DNA of 64,000 nucleotides from Formicarius rufipectus (taxonomy: Eukaryota; Chordata; Aves; Passeriformes; Formicariidae): positions 2,017,616 through 2,081,615 of the forward strand of contig VXAU01001757.1 in the NCBI GenBank assembly GCA_013399695.1, read 5' to 3'. Shown one piece after another: positions 50,561 through 62,318 of this stretch. Position 1 is the first letter of the stretch; each line of letters begins with the position of its first letter. Below the pieces are notes generated by a model. That model was not told the DNA's origin and did no database searches. It saw only the letters and a program-made list of their open reading frames with translations. The translations under genes and the position numbers were made by a program.

Positions 50561-51750
50561 CCCTTTTTTGCTGCCTCTCCCTTTCCAGGCATCTCTTCCT
50601 CAAAAATACCAGCAGTCGAATCCCCTTCTCGCTCCCTCCTGACAACAAAGCTCTTTACTGTAATCCCTGTGAGGCATTTTAAGACCTTGCTTAGGATCCC
50701 GATGAGCACCAAGGTACCTGCCAGTCTTCACTGCCACCGTGATGATGGGGGAACCCCCCTCCCAACAACCTCTCCAGCTCCCCACCCCTCCAGTGTTTAC
50801 AACTCATCCTGCTGCACCACCAGACACGATGGGGAGAGGAGGGGAGGGAGGAAAAACATTGGCAGCAGCTTGTAGCAGAAACTCCACGTGCAAATCCAAT
50901 TAATCTTTTGATTTTGCTGTTTCTTGCTCCAGGTTATGTATTTCTATCAAACACTGAATCAATTTGGGCCAAGTGTACTCAGGTTTCTGGTGTGGGAAGT
51001 GTCTTCTCTTGCTGTCTAAAGGGTGTAACGGGGTGAGGCAGCACCTGCTGGGTGGAGGGGGGCAGGTCTGAGAGCCCCTTTGTTGTGGCATGGGCACTGC
51101 CTGCAGAGGGCAGAGTTTGGGGTGTTCTGCAGCCCTCTGTGGGATGCAGGAGACTCTGCTACCCCATCCTGGTGGGAGGTGCCAGGAGCAGAGGACGGAA
51201 GGGTGTGTGACCGGGATGGGTTTGGGGCATTCCCCCCTCAGGACATACATGTGTTGGACACTAGTTCTGCTCAAGCAAGGTCAAAATCCCTGCTGAGAAG
51301 TGACTCCCCTGGGTCCTGAGCAGCCCCTCTGTGGGCAGGTCTCAGGGCAGGGGCCGGATCCATGCGAGTTCATCTCTGGGGAACATGAGATATTCTTGGG
51401 GGCTGTTGAGCAGAGGTTTGCTCAGCCTGGAGGGCTGCAGGGCTGCACAGGAACACTAGTTAAGGACAGACCTTTTGCATCACAAAACCTCATACCTAGC
51501 TACCGTGGGTGCTGCATCATGCAATCTGCCCTCAGAATAACTGTAGGTTTCTTGCAGCTTTCCACATCTCTTCATCTCCTCCTTCACACCTCCTGGAGGT
51601 TTCTGGGGTCCACAGTGCTCCAGATCCCTAGCAGGAACCAGGAGTGGCTGTGAATGTGCAGAGATGGGCAGCAGGGAGGAGGGTCCAACTCTGAAGTCGC
51701 TGATGTGCCTCTGGGACGGAAAGGTCTCATCCTTCCCTCTTCTCTTTTAG

Positions 51751-51835
51751 GAGAGTGCAGCTGCCATGAAGGGTACGCCCCAGACCCCGTCCATCGACAC
51801 CTGTGTGTGCGCAGCGACTGGGGACACAGCGAAGG
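51751..51835 (+). CDS. ASTN2: ASTN2 exon E: second half of EGF-like module
   Basis: This 85-bp exon has 27 full codons. It starts in phase 1 and ends in phase 2. Its acceptor is cttctcttttag and its donor is gaagggtgagt. The translation is ECSCHEGYAPDPVHRHLC followed by VRSDWGHSE. The cysteines in ECSC and HLC supply positions four to six of the EGF-like module begun in exon D, with the usual C-x-C pair and a Gly-Tyr before the last cysteine. The module lies in the extracellular part of the mature protein. The exon is not frame-neutral, so skipping it alone would shift the frame. Confidence 0.96.
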
Positions 51836-52005
51836 GTGAGTGGGAGCAGGATGGTGGGTTTGCTCTGTCCTGGCTCTCCCACAGTGGTGAGGAGCTTGGT
51901 TCTCCTCCCCTCGGGTGATCACTGGTCCCAGAGATCTGAGACTGGGCTGTGCTTCTTTCCCTGCCGAGTGATGTGCTCAGCTGCTCTCTCCATGTCTCCT
52001 CCCAG
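51836..52005 (+). other. ASTN2: ASTN2 intron E-F (170 bp)
   Basis: Short intron with donor gtgagtggg and acceptor catgtctcctcccag. It carries no repeats. Its size contrasts sharply with the 7-13 kb introns upstream. Confidence 0.95.
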
Positions 52006-52080
52006 GCCATGGCCCTACACGACACTGGAGCGAGGATATGACTTGGTCACAGGAGAGCAGGCACCAGAGAAGATACTCAG
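52006..52080 (+). CDS. ASTN2: ASTN2 exon F: extracellular linker
   Basis: This 75-bp exon has 24 full codons plus one base at the start and two at the end (phase 2 at both ends). Its acceptor is tctcctcccag and its donor is ctcaggtgagt. The translation is PWPYTTLERGYDLVTGEQAP then EKIL. It matches ASTN2; ASTN1 has a related but different sequence (a phenylalanine-rich version after PWPYT). It lies extracellularly between the first EGF-like module and the following domain. No separate domain is recognised within it. It is frame-neutral if skipped. Confidence 0.96.
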
Positions 52081-52592
52081 GTGAGTCACAGAAGGGTCCA
52101 TCTTGGACATTTGGGTGGGGAGAGCCATGAAGACATTCCAGCAGATGCAACCCCTTGATCACTCCCAGCTCTGTCTTGTGCTGGCAGGGGGACTCAAGTG
52201 TCATTTGCCTGTGACAGATCTGAAAGATTTGTTCAGACAGGGAAGGGTTCCCCTCTTGTCCCCTCATCAAATGCAAGGCCAGTGTGCGCAGAGTCCTCAT
52301 GGACTAAAAAGAAGAGCTTGACCATCCCCATGTTCTTCTGTCACATCTAATAGCATCACAGAACATCCTGAGTTGGAAGGGAGCCACAGGGATCATCAAA
52401 GTCCAACTCCTAATTTGGCACAGGAAGTGGGATGTGATTATTCCCCTCCCATTTGGCTTTCAGGACAAGACCAAATTACTAACTTATCTCATGGGGCCAC
52501 CTCTGCTCTGACTTCCAAGTGGGCAGGTGCAGTGAAAGGCCAGTGTTCTCTGTGGACACTCTTCCTCTATGACACGTTTGCCCTCATTCCAG
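52081..52592 (+). other. ASTN2: ASTN2 intron F-G (512 bp) with CR1 remnant
   Basis: The donor is gtgagtcac and the acceptor is ccctcattccag. A CR1 fragment in minus orientation occupies about 52353-52424. No other feature is seen. Confidence 0.95.
52353..52424 (-). mobile_element. Short CR1 3'-end fragment, minus orientation
   Basis: The wording gcatcacagaacatcctgag, then ttggaagggagccacaggga and gatcatcaaagtccaactcc is the reverse complement of a CR1 3' end. It sits within the 512-bp intron, about 170 bp upstream of exon G. Confidence 0.85.
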
Positions 52593-52730
52593 GTCGACCT
52601 ATAGTTTGGGTCAAGGGCTGTGGCTGCCAGTCAGCAAGAGCTTCGTGGTGCCCCCTGTGGAGCTTTCCATCAATCCTCTTGCCAGCTGCAAGACAGATGT
52701 TCTGGTGACGGAAGACCCTGCAGATGTCAG
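52593..52730 (+). CDS. ASTN2: ASTN2 exon G: extracellular segment
   Basis: This 138-bp exon has 45 full codons and is phase 2 at both ends. Its acceptor is ctcattccag and its donor is gtcaggtagga. The translation begins STYSLGQGLWLPVSKSFVVP and ends CKTDVLVTEDPADV. It is the extracellular stretch before the next cysteine-rich EGF-like modules and the MACPF region of ASTN2. Its single cysteine is in SCKTD. The next exon, expected to complete an arginine codon and begin with an acidic EEAM-type sequence, is not found in the rest of the window. It is frame-neutral if skipped. Confidence 0.97.
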
Positions 52731-53696
52731 GTAGGAAGCAGATTTCTCGTTTTCTTCACGCCTCAGTGACTGCACCGCTCTTTAAATCGTTACTGAGGAT
52801 GCAGTAATTTCTATGATGATAGGTTTGATTAATATTCTTCCAATAAGAAATGTGATGTGATGGCTCTCCAGGCTCTGTGGTCTGATGGGTCTTGGCCAGG
52901 CCTGAGTGTGTAACTCCGAAGTCTGCCAGTGCAGACAGGTGAATCGGTAGGAAAAGGCAATTTTAGAGTGACTTAAATGGGATGTTAGATTGCAGCACTT
53001 GAATGTGTGCAGTTACCAGGATGGAGGTGCTGTCATCTTTCTGAAGCTCATATGTATATCACATCCACCTGGCCCTTGATATCTGCTGGGTTGCTCATGA
53101 AGGGTGAAAGGCTGTGTTGCTCATCCAATTGTTACACAATTCGAGGGTTTTTTTACTTCCTGGAGTTCAGCAAATGCCTGGTATTTTTCTGGCTCTCCCA
53201 TTTTGGCCAGTTTGTGTTTTAAGCAGATCTCCTTGGACTTGGGATGGTCTAGTTCTGAAGTGGGACCTAAGAGGGCATTGCAAAAGGAGAATTGCCCTGG
53301 TGGAAGGAGCAGCTGTTTGGTGGGAGACTGGGCTGAGCATGGGCAAAGGGAGAAGGAGCCAGGGACATTGTCTTCTGTGTCCCAGCTGGAAAGAGTAGCC
53401 TTGGAGAAGAGATGGTGAGCACCTTGGTGGTGATGGTCCTCCTTGGTCTGGTTTACAAGGGTTTAACTGTCAACTATAAGGACTTAATTCTCTCCCATTC
53501 CCATTCTCTCCCATTGAGTATGGGCCTGTTCATATTCCATGACCCCTCTTCTCCCTCCCTTCCTTCCTTCTTGCTGCTTCCTCCATCTTCCTGAGCACCA
53601 ACAGGATCCTTGTGTCTTTCAGCCCCTTCTGTCTTGTCTTTTCCCAGAATGATGGGGTGGTGGATTTCCATTCTTCTGTCCCACCATCTTGGCAGG

Positions 53697-53775
53697 GCAG
53701 TGGTTAAAGCAAGTGCCTACAAAAGCTATGGCAGAGCCAGGACTGGCATCCAAGAGGTCCTCACTTCCAAGTGTG
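53697..53775 (+). mobile_element. Possible MIR-like fragment (weak)
   Basis: The words gcagtggttaaagcaagtgc and ggcagagccaggactggcat, followed by ccaagaggtcctcac, resemble the middle of MIR-type SINEs (the 'gtggcagagccaggattc' region). The similarity is short and degraded, so chance cannot be excluded. Confidence 0.3.
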
Positions 53776-54884
53776 TGTTTTTATTCTTAATTAGTGCTTG
53801 TTCCCTTTCCTGCAAAAAGAGACTGATGGCACATATCTATCACAATTTGGCTCTCCTAGGAGTGTTGTTTTTCTGGTCTGCAGCAACTTCTGCTTTTCAT
53901 TTGAGAAGGGGAAGGGTTACCTTGGTTTATGTTAATGTTTTCCAAGCCAAAATGCCAGGAGAAGATTATTTCCTTCTTGCCTCCTCACATCTTCATTAAA
54001 AGTACCTTAGTGCAGGTGGAGGCTCGGCAGCATGTTTTCTGCTCCAGTGCAGTAATTGTCTCTGGGCACTGATCCTTGTGGAAAAGTCTCTGTCAGGATG
54101 GATGAATGCCAGGCAGGAGGAGGGGAGGTTCTGGCATCGAGGTTGTTGCCTTCTCCCCTCATAAAAGGAACCTGAACGGAGAATTCCAGGTATAAATATT
54201 GGAGCAACTCAGGTAGAATAAGGGAGGCGAGTTCATGGCACTTGTATCTTACACACAGGCATTCCTAAATTATTAAAACTTTAATAAACTTAATAATAAA
54301 TATTTGATGTTGAATTATGGGAGGTTGCACAGATACAGTGAGAAGTGAAAAGTGATCTAATATTTCTGCATTAGAACTTAAACACTTCTTAAACGAGAGG
54401 CTGCAAACTTGGGATCCTGAGAACCCCAGGGTGGCTGGAAACCAAGGTGATACCTCCTGAATGGAGTGGGGTGGTGTGGAGGAACTGAGGCTGGGGCTGA
54501 TGAGATCCATTGCAGGTGGTGAGCAGGGATGTTTTTGCGTTTGGTGCTGATGGGCATCATGTTGATCTGTCTCTGAGAACTTCCTCTAAGGCTCTTGGGT
54601 GCTTTCACACAATGAGAAAGGTACTTTTAGAGCTGCTTATCTTGCAGCCTCTTTGTTTTGTCCTTCTAGGATGACACAAATGTTGGCAACTTCTCAAGGG
54701 AGCAGCAATGCAGCAGTTTTGGTGGTTCAGGTGTTCAGATGATGACCCATCAGAGCTGAGCACATGCTGTCCATGGTGTAGATGTTCAAACACAGCCACC
54801 CCTCTGCATGGAGGGCACCTGCACCCTGGCTGTGGGACCATCGTAGCACTGCTGTCCCTCTATGCTGGGAGTTCCTGCAGGTGA

Positions 54885-55100
54885 ATCACGGAATCATCAA
54901 GGTTGGAAAAGACCTCCAGGATCATCAAGTCCAACCTTTGACCAAACACCACCCTGTCAACTACACCACAGCACTAAGTGCCACATCCAGTCATTTCTTG
55001 TACACCTCCAGGGACGGTGACTCCACCACCTCTGTGGGCAGCTCGTTCCAATCTTTAATCACCCTTGAAGTGAAGAAATTCTTCCTGAATCTGCAGTGCT
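54885..55100 (-). mobile_element. CR1 LINE fragment, minus orientation
   Basis: The + strand begins atcacggaatcatcaaggtt and continues ggaaaagacctccaggatca, aagtgccacatccagtcatt and ccagggacggtgactccacc, ending around gtgaagaaattcttcctgaa. This is a standard 5'-truncated CR1 3' end of about 215 bp. Confidence 0.93.
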
Positions 55101-56337
55101 TGTGCTTTAATACAGTCACATCTCCATGCCACGAGGCAGACCCTGGGCTGTGTCACACCAGCTGCAACATGGCCATGTCTCAGCACCCAGAGTGCCCTGT
55201 GTGCTGTCCTGTAACACTGTGATGGTGGCTCAGTCCTGTCTTTCTTCTGTGTCTTTAATAAGGACCGTGCTGCATTCCTCCAGACCTTTCATTAGTCTGA
55301 CACCTTTGGCTCTGGGGTCGCTTCTCTTGAAGAGTTTAATAGAAGGAAATTGCAGAAAGGCTGGTTCAGAGAAAACAAGTGATGAAGTCTTTACAACTGG
55401 GAGGGTTAAAGGTTCAGATGTGCCCATGTGTTTTTATGAAGATGCTCGAGGCTGCAGAGGGACAGATGGGGCTCGGCCTTTCTGCAGCTCTGTGGGGCAA
55501 TGCTGACTCCAGTGCTGTTCTCTGGGTGTTCCACTGCTGAGCAGTGCACCAGGCTGCCTCTGGTGGGTGGGGATGAGGGGCCCAAACCTCCTTCCACTGC
55601 TGCAGCCAAGTCATTAGAGAAACGTCCTACAGGCAGGAGCCAAGGGGCTTCATGCAGACATCCCACCAGGAATGCTCCCACGTGTCCTGGGGCTTGAGAG
55701 GGGACAGGATTTTGCGTGCAAAACTTGGTGCTGGAGGTTTTAGGGCTGTGTGTCATAAATTAAGCACAAGAGTGCTTAGAGTTAATGAAACTTGCATATA
55801 TAATTTATCAGTGACCATATTGAGCATCCCCTCCTTGTCTCAGAGTCTGGTCCTCTGCAGGACAATCACATTTGTCACACTCCTGGGATCGTGGCAGCCA
55901 CGCTAGTGGTGATGTCTTTGTTCAGATGAGGTTGGCCAGCAGTGCTGCAGAGCTTTCCTCCATGCTGGACAGCCTCTGCCTTGGGCTGGAGACCAGGACC
56001 CAGAGTGGACAGACTGTACCTGTGCACATCTCCTGCCAGGACAAGAAGTACCTCCCAGTCCTACCTTGCCTGGTTTGTTTTCAAGACCTTTCTTTGTCTC
56101 AGTCTCTCCAGTGCTCCCATCCCTCTCTCTTATTTAGACTTCTCCCATAACTTGGTGGTAAACACAGTAGTCTCTGTATTTTTTAAAACAAGTAACTATT
56201 AGGTGTTTAATCTTTCTGTTGACATGCTTTGGACACCTTGCCATCTCTGGCCCTTCAGGCGGTACAGCTTGTCCTGGGGGACCAGGAGTTGCTCTAATTG
56301 TGGCAGCTTCTGGGAGTACCCACAGCCCCAGCGCCAA

Positions 56338-56386
56338 GCATCCCTGTGGGGGATAATAAAAGCATCCCTGCAGGGGATAATTAAAA
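56338..56386. repeat. 24-25 bp tandem repeat, two units
   Basis: The units gcatccctgtgggggataat plus aaaa and gcatccctgcaggggataat plus taaaa are adjacent. They differ at two bases and one length change. It is a local slippage product. Confidence 0.85.
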
Positions 56387-56524
56387 CACCCCTTGGGGCA
56401 CAGCTGGCTATGGGGAACCAAGAGAAGAACTAACCCAAGGGGCAGAGCATGGCACTGGCAAAGCCCGGTGGTCCTGGTTCACTGTACCACCCGCTCTGCA
56501 GAAAAGTTGATAATTTCTGGTGAG

Positions 56525-56720
56525 CAGCTATAAATCAGAGGCACGAGCCTCAGCTGCTGCCTGACATGACATATAGCTCTATCGTTATGGCAACCATAGA
56601 AACAAATAAAAGCCTTGCCTTCACTTGACAAGCCTTTGAGATGTCCTGATGGAGAGACAAGTGTTCAGCAGCAGAATGAATTCTCTTGAACTCGCTGTCG
56701 ATTCATCTTCGTTTTGTTCC
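56525..56720. promoter_or_regulatory. Candidate conserved noncoding element with RFX-like site (unverified)
   Basis: The block has cgttatggcaaccatagaaa near 56583-56602, whose reverse complement resembles an RFX X-box half-site arrangement (gttgccataac). It also has catgacatatagc and cttcacttgacaagc. It is repeat-free. RFX binding is a guess from the motif; no other evidence is available. Confidence 0.28.
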
Positions 56721-59700
56721 CAAGTGAACCCCTTTGCTCTCTGAATTCTTTGCCGAAGTACAATCAACTGAATTTTTTTTTTATTTCTGTTTCTTTTTTA
56801 TTTGTTTGTTATTTTATTTTCATTTCTCTTGGAGGCAGAGTGCTCTGCTCCCCAGCTCTGTGCCCACACATGTCCCATCTTGTTGTCAAGGATGGAAGCA
56901 GGGCTTTTACTCCCTGCCTGTGGCATTGCTGGCTCACCTCTGTGCCCTTGTGACACCACTGCTGCCCTAGTCCTACAGGTGTTTTGCAGTGATATTTTGC
57001 AGGGATTTTGCAGTGATTTTGGGCACTTGTGATTTTGCAAGTCAGTGGTGGGCACTGTGGTGTGAAGTTCCCTGAGAGCGAAGGATGAAAAGTGAAGTGG
57101 ATGAGAAAGGCAAAGGGATTCTGGGCCAGGAGAGGGGAAACAGATTTACTGTGGCCACCCTGTCACAGCAGCAAAGCTCATCTGCCTGTGCCTTATCTGC
57201 AGGGTGCAGGACAATGGGTGTAGCTGCAGGTGAGCATCCTTGAAGGTCCAGGAGGTGGGCTGGGCTGGTTCCTGTGGGATGCATGCCAGTGGAGTACAGC
57301 ATGCAAGCAGAGGGTAACCTGCCAGATCTTCCTGCCATTTGTGCAGGAGATGCCGCAGGGACTTGATCTTTTTTTCCCCCATCTTTTTTGTCTCCTGGAG
57401 TGGAGCAGTTTATGGTCCACTGGATGCTCAGTGCTGCAGAGACCCTCATCCGGGAGGTCAGAGGGGAGGGGAAGCCTCCTTTCCAGGCTGTTCCTGAGCA
57501 GGGCCCACAGAGCTGCCTGCAGAGCCTCCTGCTCCGTTGGTGCCAATAAAGAGGTGCAAGCGTCTGGCAGTCGATGCCCATGATGAATGGACAGCTTTGC
57601 ATGATGGAGCAAATTGATCATTGCATCACCAGGCACAACTTACTCATTTCTGCAGAGAGGGCAATTCATTACTGTGCACATCACAGACACACCGTCATCC
57701 TCACTGATAACATCCCTGTGCTCTGGCCTGGGCTTCTTATCACCCCAAGAGGCTGTCATCTCTCAAAAAGTGGTGGAGAAGCAGCTTGCAGTGCTTAACA
57801 CCAGGAGAGAGGCAGCCTTTGGCCTCATCCTCTGGAGAGAAGGGACAGACACTACAGAGAGGCAGCCACCAGCCCTTGCCCTGCAGCTGTCAACTTAGCT
57901 TTGTCCTGGCTGCTTACCAGGATTTTTCCTCCTCCCTGCCTCCCGCTGTGATTTATGAGAGCAGGTTAGAAGAGTCAGGTACGTCTCACTTTGCTACAGG
58001 GTGACTAAATGGAGACATAACCTTGCGGCAGCCACGGAAGGGTGTGAGCAGCAAGATGAGAGAGAACTTAGGGGAGTGGTGCAGTGGGGAAAGGGAGGAA
58101 AAAAGGGAACTGAAATCACTCAGGAAGTGTCTAGAGTAGGTCAGAACTAAAGCATGGATCACCCAGCACCTCTGGGAAGTTGCAGGGACTTCACTACCCT
58201 CAACCTGTCTCTTCCTGGTCCATCACTAACCATGGCATCTTTCATGCCCAGAATCCAAGGAACATTTCAGCCCTCCCCCTTCCTCAGCTTTTAATAACTT
58301 CTGCTGCAGTAATGCTGAGCTTCACTCTCTGTGTTCTGTTGTGTGAACCCACTGCATTTGTGAGGTCTTAATGCTGAGCTGTAAAACTGCACAGAAAATA
58401 ATCAAACCTCTTAGGGACAGGGGGTGTAATTTTGGACCTGGCTTGTAGGCATATCCATGGCAGGGAGCACCTGCAACAGCTACAAGTTTGGCAGCTGAGC
58501 AATTGCTACTCCTCTTATCAGAGCCCAGGAGGGAAAAACAACCCAACGAGTGAACAGATTTTGTTTATATGTTTATTGAGACAATTAAAAACACCCAACA
58601 CTCACCAAATATGCAAACACTGTCTCACACCCAGAATGATTCCCTTTGTTGCATCTGGGATCTCCCCTCACAGAGTAGGGTTTGGCACTGGACTCTGTAG
58701 CTGTCCTGTACGCCAGACCTGCTGCTGTAGCAGGATCTGTGGTGGAGCATGATCCTGCCAGTGCTGAGACAAGCAGTGAGTACTGAGGGTTTGGAGAGGG
58801 AGGCAGGGCTCTGACACACTGTGCTGATGTGCATGCTTAGCAGAAGCGGTGATGTGAGGTGGCGAAATCAGACCTTGGGTTCCTTTGATGAAAGGTGTTC
58901 TGTCTCTGTTTGATGGTGTTATTTGTTTTTATGTTGCTGCCTTTGCTTTCTGTTAAACACTGGCTGGAATGTACTTTGTAGCTGCCTGTTCAAAGCACAG
59001 CCCCGTGACCTCTCTGTTTATAAAGGCTCTCTGTACTGTTTTTCCTGAATTACAATTTTTCCCCCCCATTTGTGTTTTATTACTTTTTCCTTTGTGTGCA
59101 TCTCTTGCCCAGGAAGGGAAGTAGAAGGTTTGCAGGATGAAGGACCAGGCAGCTCATCCCCTGGTCCAGACATGGTGTTAGGATGATGGGAATCTGTGCC
59201 ATGAGGCTCCAGGCTTGGAGCAGGAGAGTGACAGCAGAGGAAAGAGGACAGTGGCAGCAGCAGGAGGGAGAGGATTTCCTGGGAGCCTGGGGAGGATGCT
59301 CACAGTCCCTGCCCTCTTTCCTCAGCAACTTTTCCTTAGGACTCTGAGATGATTCAGGGCAGGATGGGATGATGACCCCAGTCCCATCTGGATTCACAGC
59401 TGTCCAGCTGTGAGGATACAGCTCCGGGTGGGGCAGTGACATTGGGAAATGCCTTCTCTTCAGATATTTCTTAATGCAACTTAGTGGAAAGGACTGGCAT
59501 CTCCAACAGCCATTTTCAATTTGCCTAAAACTTGCCTGATGTGAACGAGATCTACTCCTCCTTTCCTGTTTTTATCTCCTATAACTACTGTTGGATCACT
59601 TCATCCAAAGGACAAAACTAATAAAATTCAGTGGAGCTGAAATGTTCCTGGGAGTGTGCCAGAGACCTGCGACAGGCTGTGCAGCCGGGGAGGAGAAGCC

Positions 59701-59820
59701 ATCTCGGTGGAGACGACAGGAATGGAGATGGACAGAACCAGCAGAGTTTTGTCCTTTTCCTTTAAGGGCACTGTGTGAAGACATTGTCCCTTGCAGGCTT
59801 GGAAAGGGCTCTTGGAAAGG

Positions 59821-59894
59821 GCATCTCACTGGGAGCTCTGGGAGAGTTACAGACTCCCTTTTTCCCGGTAAAACCAGGATATGCTGCTCTGCAG
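59821..59894. repeat. 74-bp dispersed repeat, copy 1
   Basis: Begins gcatctcactgggagctc and contains cagactccctttttcccggt and aaaaccaggatatgctgc. A second copy lies at 62764-62837 with roughly ten differences and no gap. The family is not recognised. Confidence 0.8.
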
Positions 59895-61422
59895 AAGGCA
59901 GACCTCTAGGCTTAATTTTATGGGTTTTTTTTAATTGCCAAAGGGAAGAGGGGAGACACGTGTTGCTGCAGAGGAACATGGTTTTCACTGTGGAAGCACA
60001 AGGGGCGGCAGCTCGGTGCAAATCAGACCAAACCAAGGGGCAAAGCTCCTGTTCAGTTTTCACCCAGGGCAGGCAAGTGCCCTGTGGCACCACGGCTGCC
60101 AAACCTGGCAGTGTGGGCAGCTGGGGCAGCCACAAGCATGGCCAGTGAACCAGGATGGCTGTGCTCAATGAAGGCAAGTGAAGTGAATTAGTTTCAGCTC
60201 CTGCTCATCAACAGTAGGAGCCGGGGTGATGTTTCCATCGGTGGACTCGGTACAGTGCCCTGCTGCCGTGCCTGCTGCCTTTGAGGGATTTGCTCTGCTC
60301 TGGGATGTCACCCCAGCTCTTGGTGTGATTTATTAGGAAAAAATGCCCTCTGTGCCCTGGGTGCAGATCTTTCCAGGCAGCTCAGAGTAACTTTGCTGTG
60401 CTGTGCTGGCGCTTCTCATTCCGTGCTGTTTCCAGATGCAGCAGAGATGCCCTACAGGTTCTCCCTGGTCCCCTCATCTCCAAGCAAAGGAGCATGAAAA
60501 TGAGGTTAGGAGCATTAAAAGGCTCAGTGGATGGTTTACAGGCAACAACAGCATTGCACAGAGCAGGAACAGTGTGTCCTGCCTGGCCTTGCCCATTGGC
60601 TCAGAAAACCATGCATTGTCAAGGCTGGATCAGACTGACAGTCTGATGCCCTTTGCTTCTGCTTTGCCCAGGTTTTGTATTGTTGCCCTTTTTGGTCTCA
60701 GTGTTTGCTGTTTATTGTGTCCTTTTCTGATTTCGATGTTTTAAGTACTTGTCAGGGCTTTTTCTGGTCTCCCCAAAGTGGACTGTTGGCTACAGAGCCA
60801 AAAGCAAAGTCTTTCTTGACTTTTTCCTGCTTCACATGTGTAAATCCTAGTGATACAGGGGGATGGTGATGCTTTCCTGGGCACTGTGCTGAAGTGTGTT
60901 GAGCAGAACACTGTTTTCAGGGACTAAATCAAAGCAGTGCAAAGCTGGAGAGGTTTGGAAGGCGGACTGGGAAGCGAGCAGGGGGAAAACATCATCAAGA
61001 AAATTAGGTGAAGCCTTGCAAAAAAAAATAATCCCATCTTGGGAATTGCCCTGCTTTCACTGCCTGAAGAATTACTGTGCCATAATCAATTCAGCTCTAG
61101 ATGTTTCCTGCGGTGTTTTTGATATTATGAGATGCTATTGACTGCCACCAAATGCCTTTTATCATAAGGCAGGTGGGTGCAGTTGGGGACCCGCTGCCTC
61201 ACTGTGCCACAGGCTGTGCCCTGCTCGGGGCTGCACTGTGGCACTGGTGACCTGAGTGGAGGCAGGAAAGGCAGAGCTGGGAGAGAGGGATGGGGGTGTC
61301 GATGGACCACAAAATCTGTGTATAATTCATCCAGCACCTGTTTCACCTCTGCCAGAAGAAGCGAAAGTGGCTGGTATGGAGCTGCTCTGGACGGAAGGCA
61401 TGTGGAGGGGCAGAGAGTTCAA

Positions 61423-61600
61423 CCCTCCTGCCCACGATGGCTCACATTCCCCATTCCTTCAGGGAACTGTTGGTGGCTCCAGTTATTGTCCTGCACCTCC
61501 CTGAGGGAAGGGAGAGCTGGGGGAGGCAGGGAATGACACTCTGCTTATTTGAGCCAAGGAATCAGCACTAGGTGAGTTAGGTGACCTGGCTGCTTCTCTC
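61423..61600. repeat. 178-bp direct duplication, copy 1
   Basis: Matches 62302-62479 along all 178 positions without a gap. I count six mismatches, two near the left end (cacgatgg versus catggtgg) and four near the right end. The central stretch of about 120 bp is identical. It is not recognised as a known gene or repeat, though its left edge carries CR1-like wording (agttcaaccctcctgccc). Confidence 0.95.
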
Positions 61601-62258
61601 ACAGCTGGGACACACTCAGGTCTGCTGGCACTGCAGCTGGATGGATTTTGGGGGAGAAGCTACTCATGCCTCCTGCAAACAGGTCTGGCTGTTACAGGGC
61701 TTGTCTCAGGTTCCACATAGCCAGGCAGCTCTGTGCAAACTGATGCTGTTTGGCTTTATATGTAGGGCCGAGCTGTCCCAGGCTGGGCCAGTGCCCCCTG
61801 ATGCTGCTCTCCCTCCTGGCCAGTGGCTCTGCTGGTGGCTGTCCCCCTGTCACTGCCTTGCCACATTCCTCCCCGTGCTGCTGTGCCACAGGGCTGTCTC
61901 CCAGCTGTGCTGAACCCAGCAGCACACAATTAAACCCCAGCTAATACTTCCCTGCTACTGTGGAGGGCTTAAAGTGACACCAATGAAGCAGCTGAGCATT
62001 AAGGCAGGATGCTGTGTAAATATGCACTGAGCTTTCGCAGGGAGAAGTCTCTTTATTCAGCTCAGTCCACATTTCCTTTCTTTTATTTTTTTTTAAATCA
62101 GTGTGTTTCAAACGCAGATTGGCCAGAGCTGGAGATGTTGGTTCTGGACTGCGGGAGCTCTGGATTTGGACCCAGGCTGGGGCCATGGATGAGTGCTTTA
62201 AAAAGGGTTAATGATGAAGTTGTGGTTGGTTTAATAAAGGACTCCTCTACTAATGGAA

Positions 62259-62318
62259 CCATAGAATCACAGCATGGTTTGGGTTGGATCTTCTTGTCCA
62301 TCCCTCCTGCCCATGGTG
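62259..62318 (-). mobile_element. CR1 3'-tail fragment joined to the duplicated block
   Basis: The + strand reads accatagaatcacagcatgg then tttgggttggatc, followed by ccatccctcctgcccatgg, which is the reverse complement of a CR1 3' end. It runs directly into copy 2 of the 178-bp duplication. Confidence 0.8.

Larger units (their letters stand above)
42097..51750 (+). other. ASTN2: ASTN2 intron D-E
   Basis: This 9,654-bp intron has a CR1 fragment at about 48300-48577, a 12-bp tandem repeat near 49752-49788, and candidate noncoding elements near 47090-47290 and 50080-50560. It ends ttctcttttag before exon E. Open frames of 190 codons at 43030-43602 and 300 codons antisense at 49746-50648 have no recognisable domains. 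The remainder shows nothing notable. Confidence 0.85.

Noticed and set aside
59591..60177. Overlapping sense and antisense frames of 185 and 193 codons
   Set aside because: Mirror-image open frames in GC-rich DNA, and the region includes a dispersed repeat. No recognisable protein on either strand.
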